This document shows, piece by piece, positions 1-7,377 of a stretch of DNA of 33,890 bases; the stretch's first letter is position 1; each line of letters opens with the position of its first letter. The translations under genes and the position numbers were made by a program. The stretch spans positions 1 to 33,890 of the forward strand of contig CATLFB010000009.1 of NCBI GenBank assembly GCA_949927415.1, given 5' to 3'. The DNA comes from an uncultured Candidatus Melainabacteria bacterium. GTDB lineage: Bacteria > Cyanobacteriota > Vampirovibrionia > Gastranaerophilales > Gastranaerophilaceae. Under the pieces are notes generated by a model. The model did not search any database. It saw nothing but the letters and a program-made list of their open reading frames with translations, and had not been told where the DNA came from.

Positions 1-286
1 TCGATAGTTCGTTTACTATTCGTTCTACGGTGTACGTCGCTTTTTTGTGTTTCGCGTCTATTGTATCCGGTTTTGCCGTTTTGTAGATTGGAATCAATAT
101 TACGGCTAACGCACCGATTACCGCTAATGAGATTAAAAATTCTCCGATTGTTAGGGCGGAGCTGCGTCTCGTGCAACTCTCATAAACCTTTTTTACAGAA
201 TGTGATAAATTATCACAACAGGCGAGAAATTTTCTGCCAAATGATAATTGTGAGCTTGATTTTCCAGCTCGAAAGATTTCTTTCAT
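1..286 (-). CDS. Prepilin-like protein, 3' end cut off by window edge
   Basis: Reading the minus strand from ATG at 286 gives 95 codons that run off the window, so the C-terminal part is missing. A good Shine-Dalgarno (TAGGAG, 295-300) lies 8 nt upstream. The N-terminus is a long polar, basic leader of about 44 residues with a Cys-Cys pair (C23, C24) and RRSS just before the hydrophobic segment. It is followed by LTIGEFLISLAVIGALAVIL, which has the prepilin layout: small residue A44 at -1, Glu at +5 (E49), then a hydrophobic alpha1 helix. Prepilins with this layout are processed by a PilD-type peptidase and join type IV pili or type II secretion pseudopili. The leader is much longer than usual. 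The gene has its own promoter and a structured 5' leader upstream. Class is fairly sure; the role is unknown because the globular domain is outside the window. Confidence 0.7.
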   Translation of the reverse strand, partial: MKEIFRAGKSSSQLSFGRKFLACCDNLSHSVKKVYESCTRRSSALTIGEFLISLAVIGALAVILIPIYKTAKPDTIDAKHKKATYTVERIVNELS

Positions 287-488
287 ACTTTTTGCTCCTA
301 ATATTATATATACGTATTTAAGTTTTCGATCAGGAACGCAGAAATGGCTGAGGGAAAGAATCCATCAGCCGCTAAATCTGCACACCAGAACCGGACATCA
401 GATATACCTGAAGCCCGTCCAATCCAATAGTTGCCTTTTTGGAATGGAAAGTCATGATGATTATTGTTCCTTTTGCTCAATATATTAC
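287..488 (-). other. Structured 5' leader of the prepilin-like gene
   Basis: The predicted start site near 488 leaves about 200 nt before the ATG at 286. Read on the minus strand it can form two consecutive stem-loops. One spans 393-420 (outer GGAC/GUCC, inner UCAG/CUGA). The other spans 346-370 (GGCUGA plus GGA paired with UCC plus UCAGCC, one mismatch). No U-tract follows either hairpin, so neither is an intrinsic terminator. Two short reading frames also fit: a 27-codon ATG frame at 372-455 that stops beside the second hairpin, and a 58-codon TTG frame at 304-480. It does not match a riboswitch class I recognise. It covers most of the gene-free 287-596 stretch. Confidence 0.4.
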
Positions 489-494
489 ACTTCC

Positions 495-523
495 ATTATA
501 ACATTTTTGAAAAGAGATTTCAA
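495..523 (-). promoter_or_regulatory. Sigma70-type promoter for the prepilin-like gene
   Basis: On the minus strand TTGAAA (518-523) and a perfect TATAAT (495-500) are separated by exactly 17 nt. This predicts transcription starting near 488, toward the prepilin-like gene. It lies back to back with the yebC promoter. Confidence 0.65.
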
Positions 524-531
524 GACTACAA

Positions 532-560
532 TTGTATATTATTAATATTTTTGATATGAT
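532..560 (+). promoter_or_regulatory. Sigma70-type promoter for the yebC operon
   Basis: TTGTAT (532-537), a 17-nt spacer, then TATGAT (555-560). The predicted start near 567 gives a short 5' UTR of about 30 nt ending in a GGAGG ribosome site before ATG 597. Confidence 0.55.
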
Positions 561-596
561 AATTTCATAAGTTTAGAAAGATTCGGAGGAAAAACA

Positions 597-1346
597 ATGT
601 CAGGACACTCAAAGTGGTCAACAATCAAACACAAAAAGGCAAAAGTTGACAGCCAGCGCGCTGTTGTATTTCAGAAATATTCAAGGGAATTAATTGTATC
701 GGCAAGGCTTGGGGGACCTGATCCGGCCGGAAACTTCAGATTAAGAACCGCGATTGAGAAGGCTAAAGCGGCAGGACTTCCGAACGATAATATTAAAAGA
801 GCTATTGAAAAAGGCGCCGGAGCTGGTGCTGCAGACAATTATGAAGAACTTATTTATGAAGGATACGCGCCGGGCGGAGTTGCGGTTGTTGTTGAGGCGA
901 TGACTGACAACAGAAACAGAACTGCCGGTGATATCAGAAGTTTCTTCACAAAATTTAACGGAAGTCTCGGGGCAACGGGTTGTGTTGGCTGGATGTTTGA
1001 CCAGCGCGGGGTTATCAGATTTGATGAAACCGTTGATTTTGAAAAACTATTTGAAGAGGCAATCGGACTTGATGCTTTGGATATTGTGGAAGAGGACGGT
1101 GAATACAAGGTTTTGACAACTGTTGAAAATTTTCAAAATGTGGTTGAAGGTTTGGAAAAAGCAGGATTCAAGAGCGTAACGGCAGAATTCACAAGAATTC
1201 CGCAGAACACAATTGAAGTTACGGATGAAAACACGGCCGGACAAATTCTTAAATTACTGGAAAGATTAGAAGAACATGATGATGTTCAGAATGTTTATGC
1301 AAACTTTGACATTTCTGATGAAATTCTTCAAAAACTTGAGGGCTGA
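597..1346 (+). CDS. yebC: YebC/PmpR family DNA-binding / translation-assist protein
   Basis: A full-length 249-aa YebC/TACO1 family protein. It opens with the family signature MSGHSKWSTIKHKKAKVDSQ and has the conserved middle segment GLPNDNIKRAIEKGAG (about residues 60-75), EELIYEGYAPGG and the DNRNRTA block. Family members bind DNA as transcriptional regulators (PmpR), and recent work links them to relief of ribosome stalling, like the mitochondrial homologue TACO1. The ATG at 597 is preceded by GGAGG with good spacing. It is the first gene of a compact plus-strand operon: its TGA overlaps the ATG of the diguanylate cyclase gene by one base (TGATG), implying coupled translation. Length and motifs are normal, so identification is secure; the local target is unknown. 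Confidence 0.95.
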   Translation: MSGHSKWSTIKHKKAKVDSQRAVVFQKYSRELIVSARLGGPDPAGNFRLRTAIEKAKAAGLPNDNIKRAIEKGAGAGAADNYEELIYEGYAPGGVAVVVEAMTDNRNRTAGDIRSFFTKFNGSLGATGCVGWMFDQRGVIRFDETVDFEKLFEEAIGLDALDIVEEDGEYKVLTTVENFQNVVEGLEKAGFKSVTAEFTRIPQNTIEVTDENTAGQILKLLERLEEHDDVQNVYANFDISDEILQKLEG

Positions 1347-2698
1347 TGCTGAATTTACTTGAAAAACTTTCAAAATCTCTTGATGAGGCTTACAACGCGG
1401 AAAGCATTGTCGGCGCATTGAGGGATTTTTTTATTAAAAATTTCAAGGCTGAGAATTTAGAAATTTATGTTTTTGATGAGAAACTTAATATTCTAAAAGA
1501 TTTTTCGCTTGATTGGGTGAATCCGGATGAAGAAAATCCTCAATTGGCGCTTACTGAGGCTGTTTTTGACGAAGTTGGAGAAAAATTCTGTTTAAAAAGA
1601 GAAAAGACTTTATACTATGCCCTTCCAAAACACGGAAAAGCCATCGGGGTTTTGAGATTTGATAACATCGAAGACAACGGGTTAGAGGAATTTTTAAAGC
1701 CGTCAGCGTTTCTGATTTCACTGAAAATTCAGAACATATTGCTTGCGCAGAATATGCAGAAAAACATTGATTTTCATGAGTTAATCCGAAACATCGCAAA
1801 AATCATCGAAACCCAGTATGAATTGAGTTACATAATTCCTCTTATCGGCGAAATGATTGACAAATTTATGTCGAACAATCTTATATATATTTTCATAAAG
1901 GAAGAAAGTGAATTCAAGCTTTTGTGGCCTGCAAATTGCAAAGACGGCAATATTTTGAACGGACTGAAAAGAATTTCAGAAAACCCGGAATATTTCCTTA
2001 GCGCGAATAACAAGACCGGAATTTTCCCGCTTGTTAACGAAAACAGGATTTTAGGCGCGATTGCGGCAAAAAGCATGAACGGAAATTTAAGCGAATACGA
2101 TGTGAATTATCTTGAACAGCTTGCCAAACAGTCTTCGATTACCATAAACCGCGCAAATGTTTATGCTGAAATTTTAAAACATGCAACGCTTGACGCATTA
2201 ACAGGATTTTACAACAGACGCCAGCTTGAAGAGCGGATTAAACAGGAAAGCGCAAAAGCAAAACGTCAAAAAACTCCGCTTTGCGCAATTATGACTGACA
2301 TTGACTTTTTCAAGCGGGTAAATGATGTTTACGGACATGCGGCAGGTGATTTGGTTTTAAAAACGGTTTCAAAAACGATACGTTCGCAGCTTAGGGAATA
2401 CGATATTGCCGGAAGATACGGCGGAGAAGAGTTTGCGATACTTCTGCCTTTCACAAAGACAGAAGAAGCCATTATGGTCGCAGAACGTCTTCGAAAATCC
2501 GTCGAAAACAACAAAGTCGACTTATCAAAAGTTAATCCAGACGCGCCGCAGAAAATTATTAATGTTACAATAAGTATAGGAATTTATGAATTCAAGCCCT
2601 CGGATGAGGCGGACGACTTGCTGAAAAAAGCCGACAAAGCGCTTTATGAAGCAAAAGAGACAGGAAGAAACAAGATTGTAGTGAATTATGAAAAATAG
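1346..2698 (+). CDS. GAF-GGDEF diguanylate cyclase
   Basis: A 450-aa soluble protein predicted to make cyclic di-GMP from two GTP. The first roughly 275 residues look like one or two GAF-type sensory domains. The C-terminal GGDEF domain (about 283-447) has DALTGFYNRRQL at its start, the metal-binding TDIDFFKRVNDVYGH, and the active-site loop GGEEF at about 359-363, an allowed GGDEF variant. An RxxD motif (REYD) ends five residues before GGEEF, which is the position of the inhibitory I-site that binds product c-di-GMP. Together these suggest an active, feedback-inhibited enzyme. The start overlaps the yebC stop and the end overlaps tsaE by 11 nt, so the protein is probably made in fixed proportion with YebC and TsaE. 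No transmembrane segment is seen. The signal sensed by the GAF region cannot be told from sequence. Confidence 0.92.
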   Translation: MLNLLEKLSKSLDEAYNAESIVGALRDFFIKNFKAENLEIYVFDEKLNILKDFSLDWVNPDEENPQLALTEAVFDEVGEKFCLKREKTLYYALPKHGKAIGVLRFDNIEDNGLEEFLKPSAFLISLKIQNILLAQNMQKNIDFHELIRNIAKIIETQYELSYIIPLIGEMIDKFMSNNLIYIFIKEESEFKLLWPANCKDGNILNGLKRISENPEYFLSANNKTGIFPLVNENRILGAIAAKSMNGNLSEYDVNYLEQLAKQSSITINRANVYAEILKHATLDALTGFYNRRQLEERIKQESAKAKRQKTPLCAIMTDIDFFKRVNDVYGHAAGDLVLKTVSKTIRSQLREYDIAGRYGGEEFAILLPFTKTEEAIMVAERLRKSVENNKVDLSKVNPDAPQKIINVTISIGIYEFKPSDEADDLLKKADKALYEAKETGRNKIVVNYEK

Positions 2699-3167
2699 AA
2701 ATGTTTATGAAAGAATTTGCAAAAATTTAGAAGATACAAAAGATTTGGCATACAAGTTTGCCAAACTTGCAGAAGGCGGATGTTTCGTGAGCCTTTACGG
2801 AGAAATCGGAGCCGGCAAAACCGCGTTTGTAAAACTTGTCGCAGAAGCGCTAGATGTCAAAGAAAAAGTTACAAGCCCAAGTTTTGTAATCCTTAACGAA
2901 TACCACACCGCACGAATTCCCATCTATCATTTTGACCTTTACCGGCTGGAAAATGAGGGCGTCAGCACAATTCTTGACGAACTTCGGGAATATTCGGAAG
3001 GCAGACAGCTGACTTTTGTTGAATGGGCAGAGTTTTCGCAAGACGAAATCCCTTTCAGCCACATGAAAATAAATGTAACCTATGAGGATGACGATTCCAG
3101 AAAATACACGTTTGAAGCGTTTGGCGAAGAAAACATCAAAATTACGGAGGCCTTAAACAATGACTAA
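2688..3167 (+). CDS. tsaE: tRNA t6A biosynthesis ATPase TsaE
   Basis: A 159-aa TsaE (YjeE) protein. The P-loop GEIGAGKT (about 38-45) is followed by the family blocks VTSPSFVILNEY, IYHFDLYRLE and the C-terminal FVEWAE segment that closes the nucleotide site. TsaE is the ATPase that works with TsaB and TsaD in adding threonylcarbamoyl to A37 of ANN-decoding tRNAs. Its gene starts inside the end of the diguanylate cyclase gene (11-nt overlap) and its own end overlaps tsaB by 8 nt. A tsaE-tsaB pair is common in bacteria and supports the call; tsaD and tsaC are not in this window. Length is normal. Confidence 0.95.
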   Translation: MKNRNVYERICKNLEDTKDLAYKFAKLAEGGCFVSLYGEIGAGKTAFVKLVAEALDVKEKVTSPSFVILNEYHTARIPIYHFDLYRLENEGVSTILDELREYSEGRQLTFVEWAEFSQDEIPFSHMKINVTYEDDDSRKYTFEAFGEENIKITEALNND

Positions 3168-3798
3168 AAATTACACTCTTTGTTTTGACACCTGTCTTGA
3201 AAAAATGTATTTGACGCTTTCTTCAGACTCGTCAATTCTAACCTCCGAAACAATCGAAAATCATGATTCAAAATATCACAGCGCATTTTTGATTTCGACT
3301 ATTGAAAAAATCTTAAACAAAAACGGCATCAAACCAGCGGATTTGTCATTGATTGGCATAAACATCGGCCCCGGAAGCTTTACAGGAATCCGCGCCTGCA
3401 CAACAACAGCGCGTGTTATGGCACAGCAACTTGATATCAAAGCCATAGGCGTCTCAAGCCTTGCTATTATTACAGAAGCTTTCAAAAAACAGCAACAGAC
3501 GCAAAAGCCGGTTTTGACAGCACTTGACGCGAGAAAAAACAAAGCCTATCTTTACCTTGATGACGAAATAAAAGGTGCGGTTGAACTGGAAAAAATTAAA
3601 GAAATTATCGCATCCGGAAATTACGAAGTTCTAACAGATGCAAAACTACAGCCGGCACTTGGCGGAACAATTTATCAGGAACTTAACCTTCCGCTTGGAG
3701 AGACGCTCGCTGAACTTGTTATTAAAAGAGCGAAAACTCAAGACACAGACTGGCGAAAACTTAAACCCCTCTACATTCAGCCGCCGCCGATGGGTTAG
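3160..3798 (+). CDS. tsaB: tRNA t6A biosynthesis scaffold TsaB
   Basis: A 212-aa TsaB (YeaZ) protein with an ASKHA-like fold. Visible family marks are an N-terminal LCFDTCLEKMYLTL strand pair, the central INIGPGSFTGIRACTTTARVM block (about 67-88) and a C-terminal PLYIQPP tail. TsaB does not catalyse; it forms a heterodimer with TsaD and recruits TsaE to make t6A37 in tRNA. It overlaps tsaE by 8 nt and is the last clear member of the operon starting with yebC. I find no strong intrinsic terminator after it. The protein is a little shorter than the E. coli protein, within family range. Confidence 0.93.
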   Translation: MTKNYTLCFDTCLEKMYLTLSSDSSILTSETIENHDSKYHSAFLISTIEKILNKNGIKPADLSLIGINIGPGSFTGIRACTTTARVMAQQLDIKAIGVSSLAIITEAFKKQQQTQKPVLTALDARKNKAYLYLDDEIKGAVELEKIKEIIASGNYEVLTDAKLQPALGGTIYQELNLPLGETLAELVIKRAKTQDTDWRKLKPLYIQPPPMG

Positions 3799-3897
3799 AA
3801 TATCAAATCGGATTTTGACATGAGAAAAACAAGCCCGACAAATTTTTAGAAATTTTGCAGATAAAAAATTTCGACATTTCTTATGTATAATATTTCT

Positions 3898-5169
3898 ATG
3901 GAAAACGAATTGGAAATATTTCAAAACGCATTCGATAATGTCGATATGGCAAAATCAATAATTGCACTTGTCGATTGTGACTCATTTTTTGTATCCTGTG
4001 AACAAAAGGTCAATCCCGAACTCAAAGGAAAACCCGTCTGCGTACTATCAGGCCACGGTCAGTGCGTAATTTCGCGCTCGCGGGAGGCAAAAAAACTCGG
4101 AATTCCAATGGGTATTCCAACTTTTAAAATGACGAAAGAAATGAAAAAAGCAACGCTAATTACGGCCTCTCACGACCTTTACGGAGAAATTTCCGATGAA
4201 GTTATGGCTGTTTTAAAATCACTCAGCCCAAAAGTCGAACAGTATTCCATTGACGAGGCTTTTGTTGATTTGACGGGACTTGGAAGGCTTTACAAGAAGA
4301 ATTATCTTGAGTTAGCACAGATGATACGGCAGGAAGTTTTGGAAAAAGTTGACATTCCCGTATCAATCGGAGTCAGCGCATCAAAATCACTTGCAAAACT
4401 GGCTTCTGACAAGGCTAAAAACATTGATGGCGGCGTATTTCTTGTGGGCGCGCGAAAGATTGAACCGCTTTTAAAACACACCGCAATTGAAGAAATCTGG
4501 GGAATCGGACGGAATCTGTCCCGTCTTTTGCACCGAAACGGGATTTTAACAGCGTATGAACTTGTGCAAAAAAGTGATTCCTGGCTTGACAAACAAATCG
4601 GAATCCGCGGGCTGGAGATGAAACATGAACTTCTCGGAGAAATGGTTTCACCAGTCGATGACACTTTCAAGCCGCCAAAATCAATCCAGAAAACAAGCGC
4701 TTTTGGGATTTTTACATCCGACAAAGATTTTATTAAAAACGAATTAAACTACCACATTCACAGCGCCTGCAAAAAGCTTAGAAGGCTTGGCCTGAAGTGC
4801 TCCGGAATTGCCGTAATGCTCAGGACAAAAGTTGAATTTAAAGTTTATTATGAAAAGACAACAATTCCGCATTCGACCTGTTATGAGTGGGAGATTTCGG
4901 ATATTGTTTTCAATTTGCTTGAAAAAATTTACAACCCGAACATTATTTACAGAAGTTCCGGCGTTATTCTGGACGATTTTATGTCCACAAGCGGCGAACA
5001 GATGTTTTTGTTCAACGACAACGAAAAAAGTGAAAAATCAGAAAAACTTGCAAAATGCCTCGACAAACTTGAAAGTAAATTCGGCAAAAACATAGTCCAA
5101 ACCGGATTTGTACACTATTCAGAAAAAACACCGCAGAAAAAACAGGAAACAGATGGCGCTGAAAAATAA
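3898..5169 (+). CDS. Y-family DNA polymerase, UmuC-like
   Basis: A Y-family translesion polymerase of about 423 aa. Catalytic acids are visible as VDCDSFF (D26, D28) and YSIDEAF (D119, E120). The block GKPVCVLS...CVISRSREAKKLGI and the C-terminal SSGVILDDF...QMFLFND resemble UmuC (Pol V catalytic subunit) rather than DinB/Pol IV. A thumb/HhH segment (EEIWGIGRNLSRLLHRNG) lies in the middle and the little-finger domain follows. No umuD or lexA-like gene is adjacent. The start is uncertain: ATGs at 3883, 3898 and 3946 are in frame and none has a good ribosome site. A TATAAT at 3886-3891 overlaps the first, so I prefer 3898; 3946 would begin MAKSIIALVDCD, close to typical UmuC starts. It may be transcribed alone or by read-through from tsaB. 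Confidence 0.87.
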   Translation: MENELEIFQNAFDNVDMAKSIIALVDCDSFFVSCEQKVNPELKGKPVCVLSGHGQCVISRSREAKKLGIPMGIPTFKMTKEMKKATLITASHDLYGEISDEVMAVLKSLSPKVEQYSIDEAFVDLTGLGRLYKKNYLELAQMIRQEVLEKVDIPVSIGVSASKSLAKLASDKAKNIDGGVFLVGARKIEPLLKHTAIEEIWGIGRNLSRLLHRNGILTAYELVQKSDSWLDKQIGIRGLEMKHELLGEMVSPVDDTFKPPKSIQKTSAFGIFTSDKDFIKNELNYHIHSACKKLRRLGLKCSGIAVMLRTKVEFKVYYEKTTIPHSTCYEWEISDIVFNLLEKIYNPNIIYRSSGVILDDFMSTSGEQMFLFNDNEKSEKSEKLAKCLDKLESKFGKNIVQTGFVHYSEKTPQKKQETDGAEK

Positions 5170-5316
5170 AACATTCTAAAACATCCTCAATTAATACACC
5201 CGCTCACAAGAGCCGGCCTGAGTTTTATTATTAAAGGGGAATTCTAACCGTACAAATTTTAAGGTGCAAATATTTCAAAAAACTTTTATTTACAAGCGCC
5301 CAATCGGAGCAGTACA

Positions 5317-5346
5317 AAAAAGACCGCTTTTGAAGCGGCCTTTTTC
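5317..5346 (-). terminator. Intrinsic terminator of typA
   Basis: Read on the minus strand, GGCCGCUU and AAGCGGUC form an 8-bp stem (one G-U pair) with a 3-nt loop, followed by six U. It sits 6 nt past the typA stop. A T-run on the other side may also stop transcripts from the polymerase gene. The gene-free 5170-5316 stretch shows nothing else I can name. Confidence 0.75.
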
Positions 5347-5351
5347 AAAAA

Positions 5352-7151
5352 TTAGTTGTAAATTTTCTTTGTCAAATCAGCTTTTCTGATTCTGACGTTT
5401 TCCGGCGTAATTTCCACAAGTTCATCATCTGCAATGTATTCCATACATTCTTCCAGCGTCATTTCCTTGTGTGCCTGAAGTGTCACCATAACATCGGCTG
5501 TCGCACTTCGCATATTTGTCAATTTCTTTGTTTTGCAGATATTAACAACAATATCCTGCGGCTTGTTGCATTCGCCGATAATCATGCCGCGATAAACTTT
5601 TGTTTTCGGGGTTACGAAGAAAACTCCGCGGTCTTCATATTGCGCGAGTGCATACGGAATTGCTTCTCCCTGTTCATGCGCAATGATTGAACCGTTTCTC
5701 TGGCGCGGAATGTCACCAGCAAAAGGTCTGTAATGCAAGAAGGTGTGATACATTATGCCTTCGCCGCGTGTCATTCTGATAAATTCGCTTCTGAAACCGA
5801 TAAGTCCGCGTGCCGGAATGTGGAATGTCATTGTTGTACGGCCTTTGGCATTATTCATTTCTTTCATTTCGGCTTTTCTGCCTGAAAGTCTGTCAATACA
5901 GCTTCCGGCACAACCTTCCGGAACGTCAACAATCAGGTTTTCGTAAGGTTCGCAATGCTCGCCGTTTATTGATTTATAGATAACTTCCGGTTTTGAAACC
6001 TGAAATTCATAACCTTCGCGGCGCATTGTCTCAATCAAAATGCCCAGATGAAGTTCTCCGCGGCCTGAAACTCTGAAAACATCAGTGGAATCAGTATCCT
6101 CTACACGCAAACTAACATTTTTTTCCAATTCATCGTAAAGTCTTTTTCTAATCTGGCGTGAAGTTACAAATTTGCCTTCCTGACCGGCAAAGGGGCTATC
6201 ATTTACAGAAAAATTCATCTGCAAAGTCGGTTCGTCAACCTTAATCAAAGGCAAAGGCTGAGGGTCTGCAAGCGAACAAATGCTTTCGCCGATTTGAACA
6301 TCTGAAAAGCCTGCTATTCCGACGATATCGCCGGCACATGCCTCTTCAATTTCCACACGGCCCAAATCGTGGAAGCCAAACAATTTTGTAATTTTTCCGC
6401 GATCTTGCGAGCCGTCGCCATGGACAACACAAACCTGTTCCTGAGATTTTACGGTTCCGTTTTCAATGCGGCCGATAACAATTCTTCCGACATATTCGTT
6501 GTAGTCAAGAGTTGTTGCGCGGAATTGGAAGGGTTTTTCCGCATCGCCTGACGGCGGCTGGATATTTTCCAAGATACAGTCCAGAAGCGGAATCATATCT
6601 TTTCTTTCATCATCCAAATCTTTTATGGCAAAGCCGTTCAAACTGCTTGAGAAAATGAACGGGAAGTCAATCAAATCTTCTCTTTCTGTCAATTCCGTAA
6701 ACAGGTCGAAAACTTTATCCAAAGCTGTCAAAGGTTCAGCAGCAGGTTTATCAATTTTGTTTATTACAACAATAATTTTCAAACCTAATTCAAGAGCCTT
6801 TGAAAGCACAAATCTTGTCTGCGGCATCGGGCCTTCTGCAGCATCTACAATCAAAAGCGCGCCGTCAACCATTCCCAAAACACGTTCGACTTCTCCGCCG
6901 AAATCCGCGTGGCCGGGAGTGTCTACAACGTTGATTTTTGTATCTTTATAGTTGATTGAAATGTTTTTGGAAAGAATCGTGATTCCGCGTTCTCTTTCCA
7001 AATCGTTGCTGTCAAGGACACGTTCCTGAACCTGCTGGTTTGAACGAAACGCGCCGGCCTGTTTTAAAAGACAGTCAACAAGAGTGGTTTTGCCGTGGTC
7101 AACGTGGGCTATAATTGCAATATTTCTGATTTTTTCATTTTTGTTTGTCAT
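5352..7151 (-). CDS. typA: Translational GTPase TypA/BipA
   Basis: A 599-aa ribosome-associated GTPase, the normal length for TypA/BipA. G-domain motifs are all present: AHVDHGKT (15-22), the RGITI switch I segment, DTPGH (G3) and NKID (G4). It ends with the TypA-specific C-terminal domain (PARGLIGFRSEF...GEGIMYH...NGSIIAHEQGEAIPYAL). TypA binds the 70S ribosome near the A-site and helps 50S assembly and growth under stress such as cold. Start ATG 7151 is preceded by GGCGGA. It is a single-gene unit: a terminator follows directly, and the upstream gene is divergent. Confidence 0.97.
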   Translation of the reverse strand: MTNKNEKIRNIAIIAHVDHGKTTLVDCLLKQAGAFRSNQQVQERVLDSNDLERERGITILSKNISINYKDTKINVVDTPGHADFGGEVERVLGMVDGALLIVDAAEGPMPQTRFVLSKALELGLKIIVVINKIDKPAAEPLTALDKVFDLFTELTEREDLIDFPFIFSSSLNGFAIKDLDDERKDMIPLLDCILENIQPPSGDAEKPFQFRATTLDYNEYVGRIVIGRIENGTVKSQEQVCVVHGDGSQDRGKITKLFGFHDLGRVEIEEACAGDIVGIAGFSDVQIGESICSLADPQPLPLIKVDEPTLQMNFSVNDSPFAGQEGKFVTSRQIRKRLYDELEKNVSLRVEDTDSTDVFRVSGRGELHLGILIETMRREGYEFQVSKPEVIYKSINGEHCEPYENLIVDVPEGCAGSCIDRLSGRKAEMKEMNNAKGRTTMTFHIPARGLIGFRSEFIRMTRGEGIMYHTFLHYRPFAGDIPRQRNGSIIAHEQGEAIPYALAQYEDRGVFFVTPKTKVYRGMIIGECNKPQDIVVNICKTKKLTNMRSATADVMVTLQAHKEMTLEECMEYIADDELVEITPENVRIRKADLTKKIYN

Positions 7152-7235
7152 AAGTTTCCGCCATTTATATTTAGTAATCTTTTATAATAAACCGGCACAT
7201 AATATTTTTTGCGCTAGTGTATTTTTTACACTTAT

Positions 7236-7263
7236 ATTTTATTTCATAATTTTTATTTTTCAA
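7236..7263 (-). promoter_or_regulatory. Candidate promoter for typA
   Basis: Minus-strand TTGAAA (7258-7263), 16-nt spacer, TAAAAT (7236-7241), about 80 nt upstream of the typA start in the divergent intergenic region. Very AT-rich surroundings make chance matches likely. Confidence 0.4.
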
Positions 7264-7377
7264 GTTAAGCGGATTTGAAGATAATAATATTTTACATTCA
7301 GAATGATAATCTGTATTTAAAGGATTTATATTTCTTAACAAATGCGCAAAAAATATATTCACAGGTATTAATATAAC

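Noticed and set aside
61-321. 86-codon plus-strand open frame at the left edge
   Set aside because: It is opposite the prepilin-like start, which has a promoter, a ribosome site and the conserved Glu+5 processing motif.
304-480. 58-codon TTG frame in the prepilin leader
   Set aside because: No ribosome site, weak start codon, and it covers two hairpins; treated as part of a structured leader.
4302-4724. 140-codon minus-strand frame in the polymerase gene
   Set aside because: Antisense shadow of conserved polymerase sequence.
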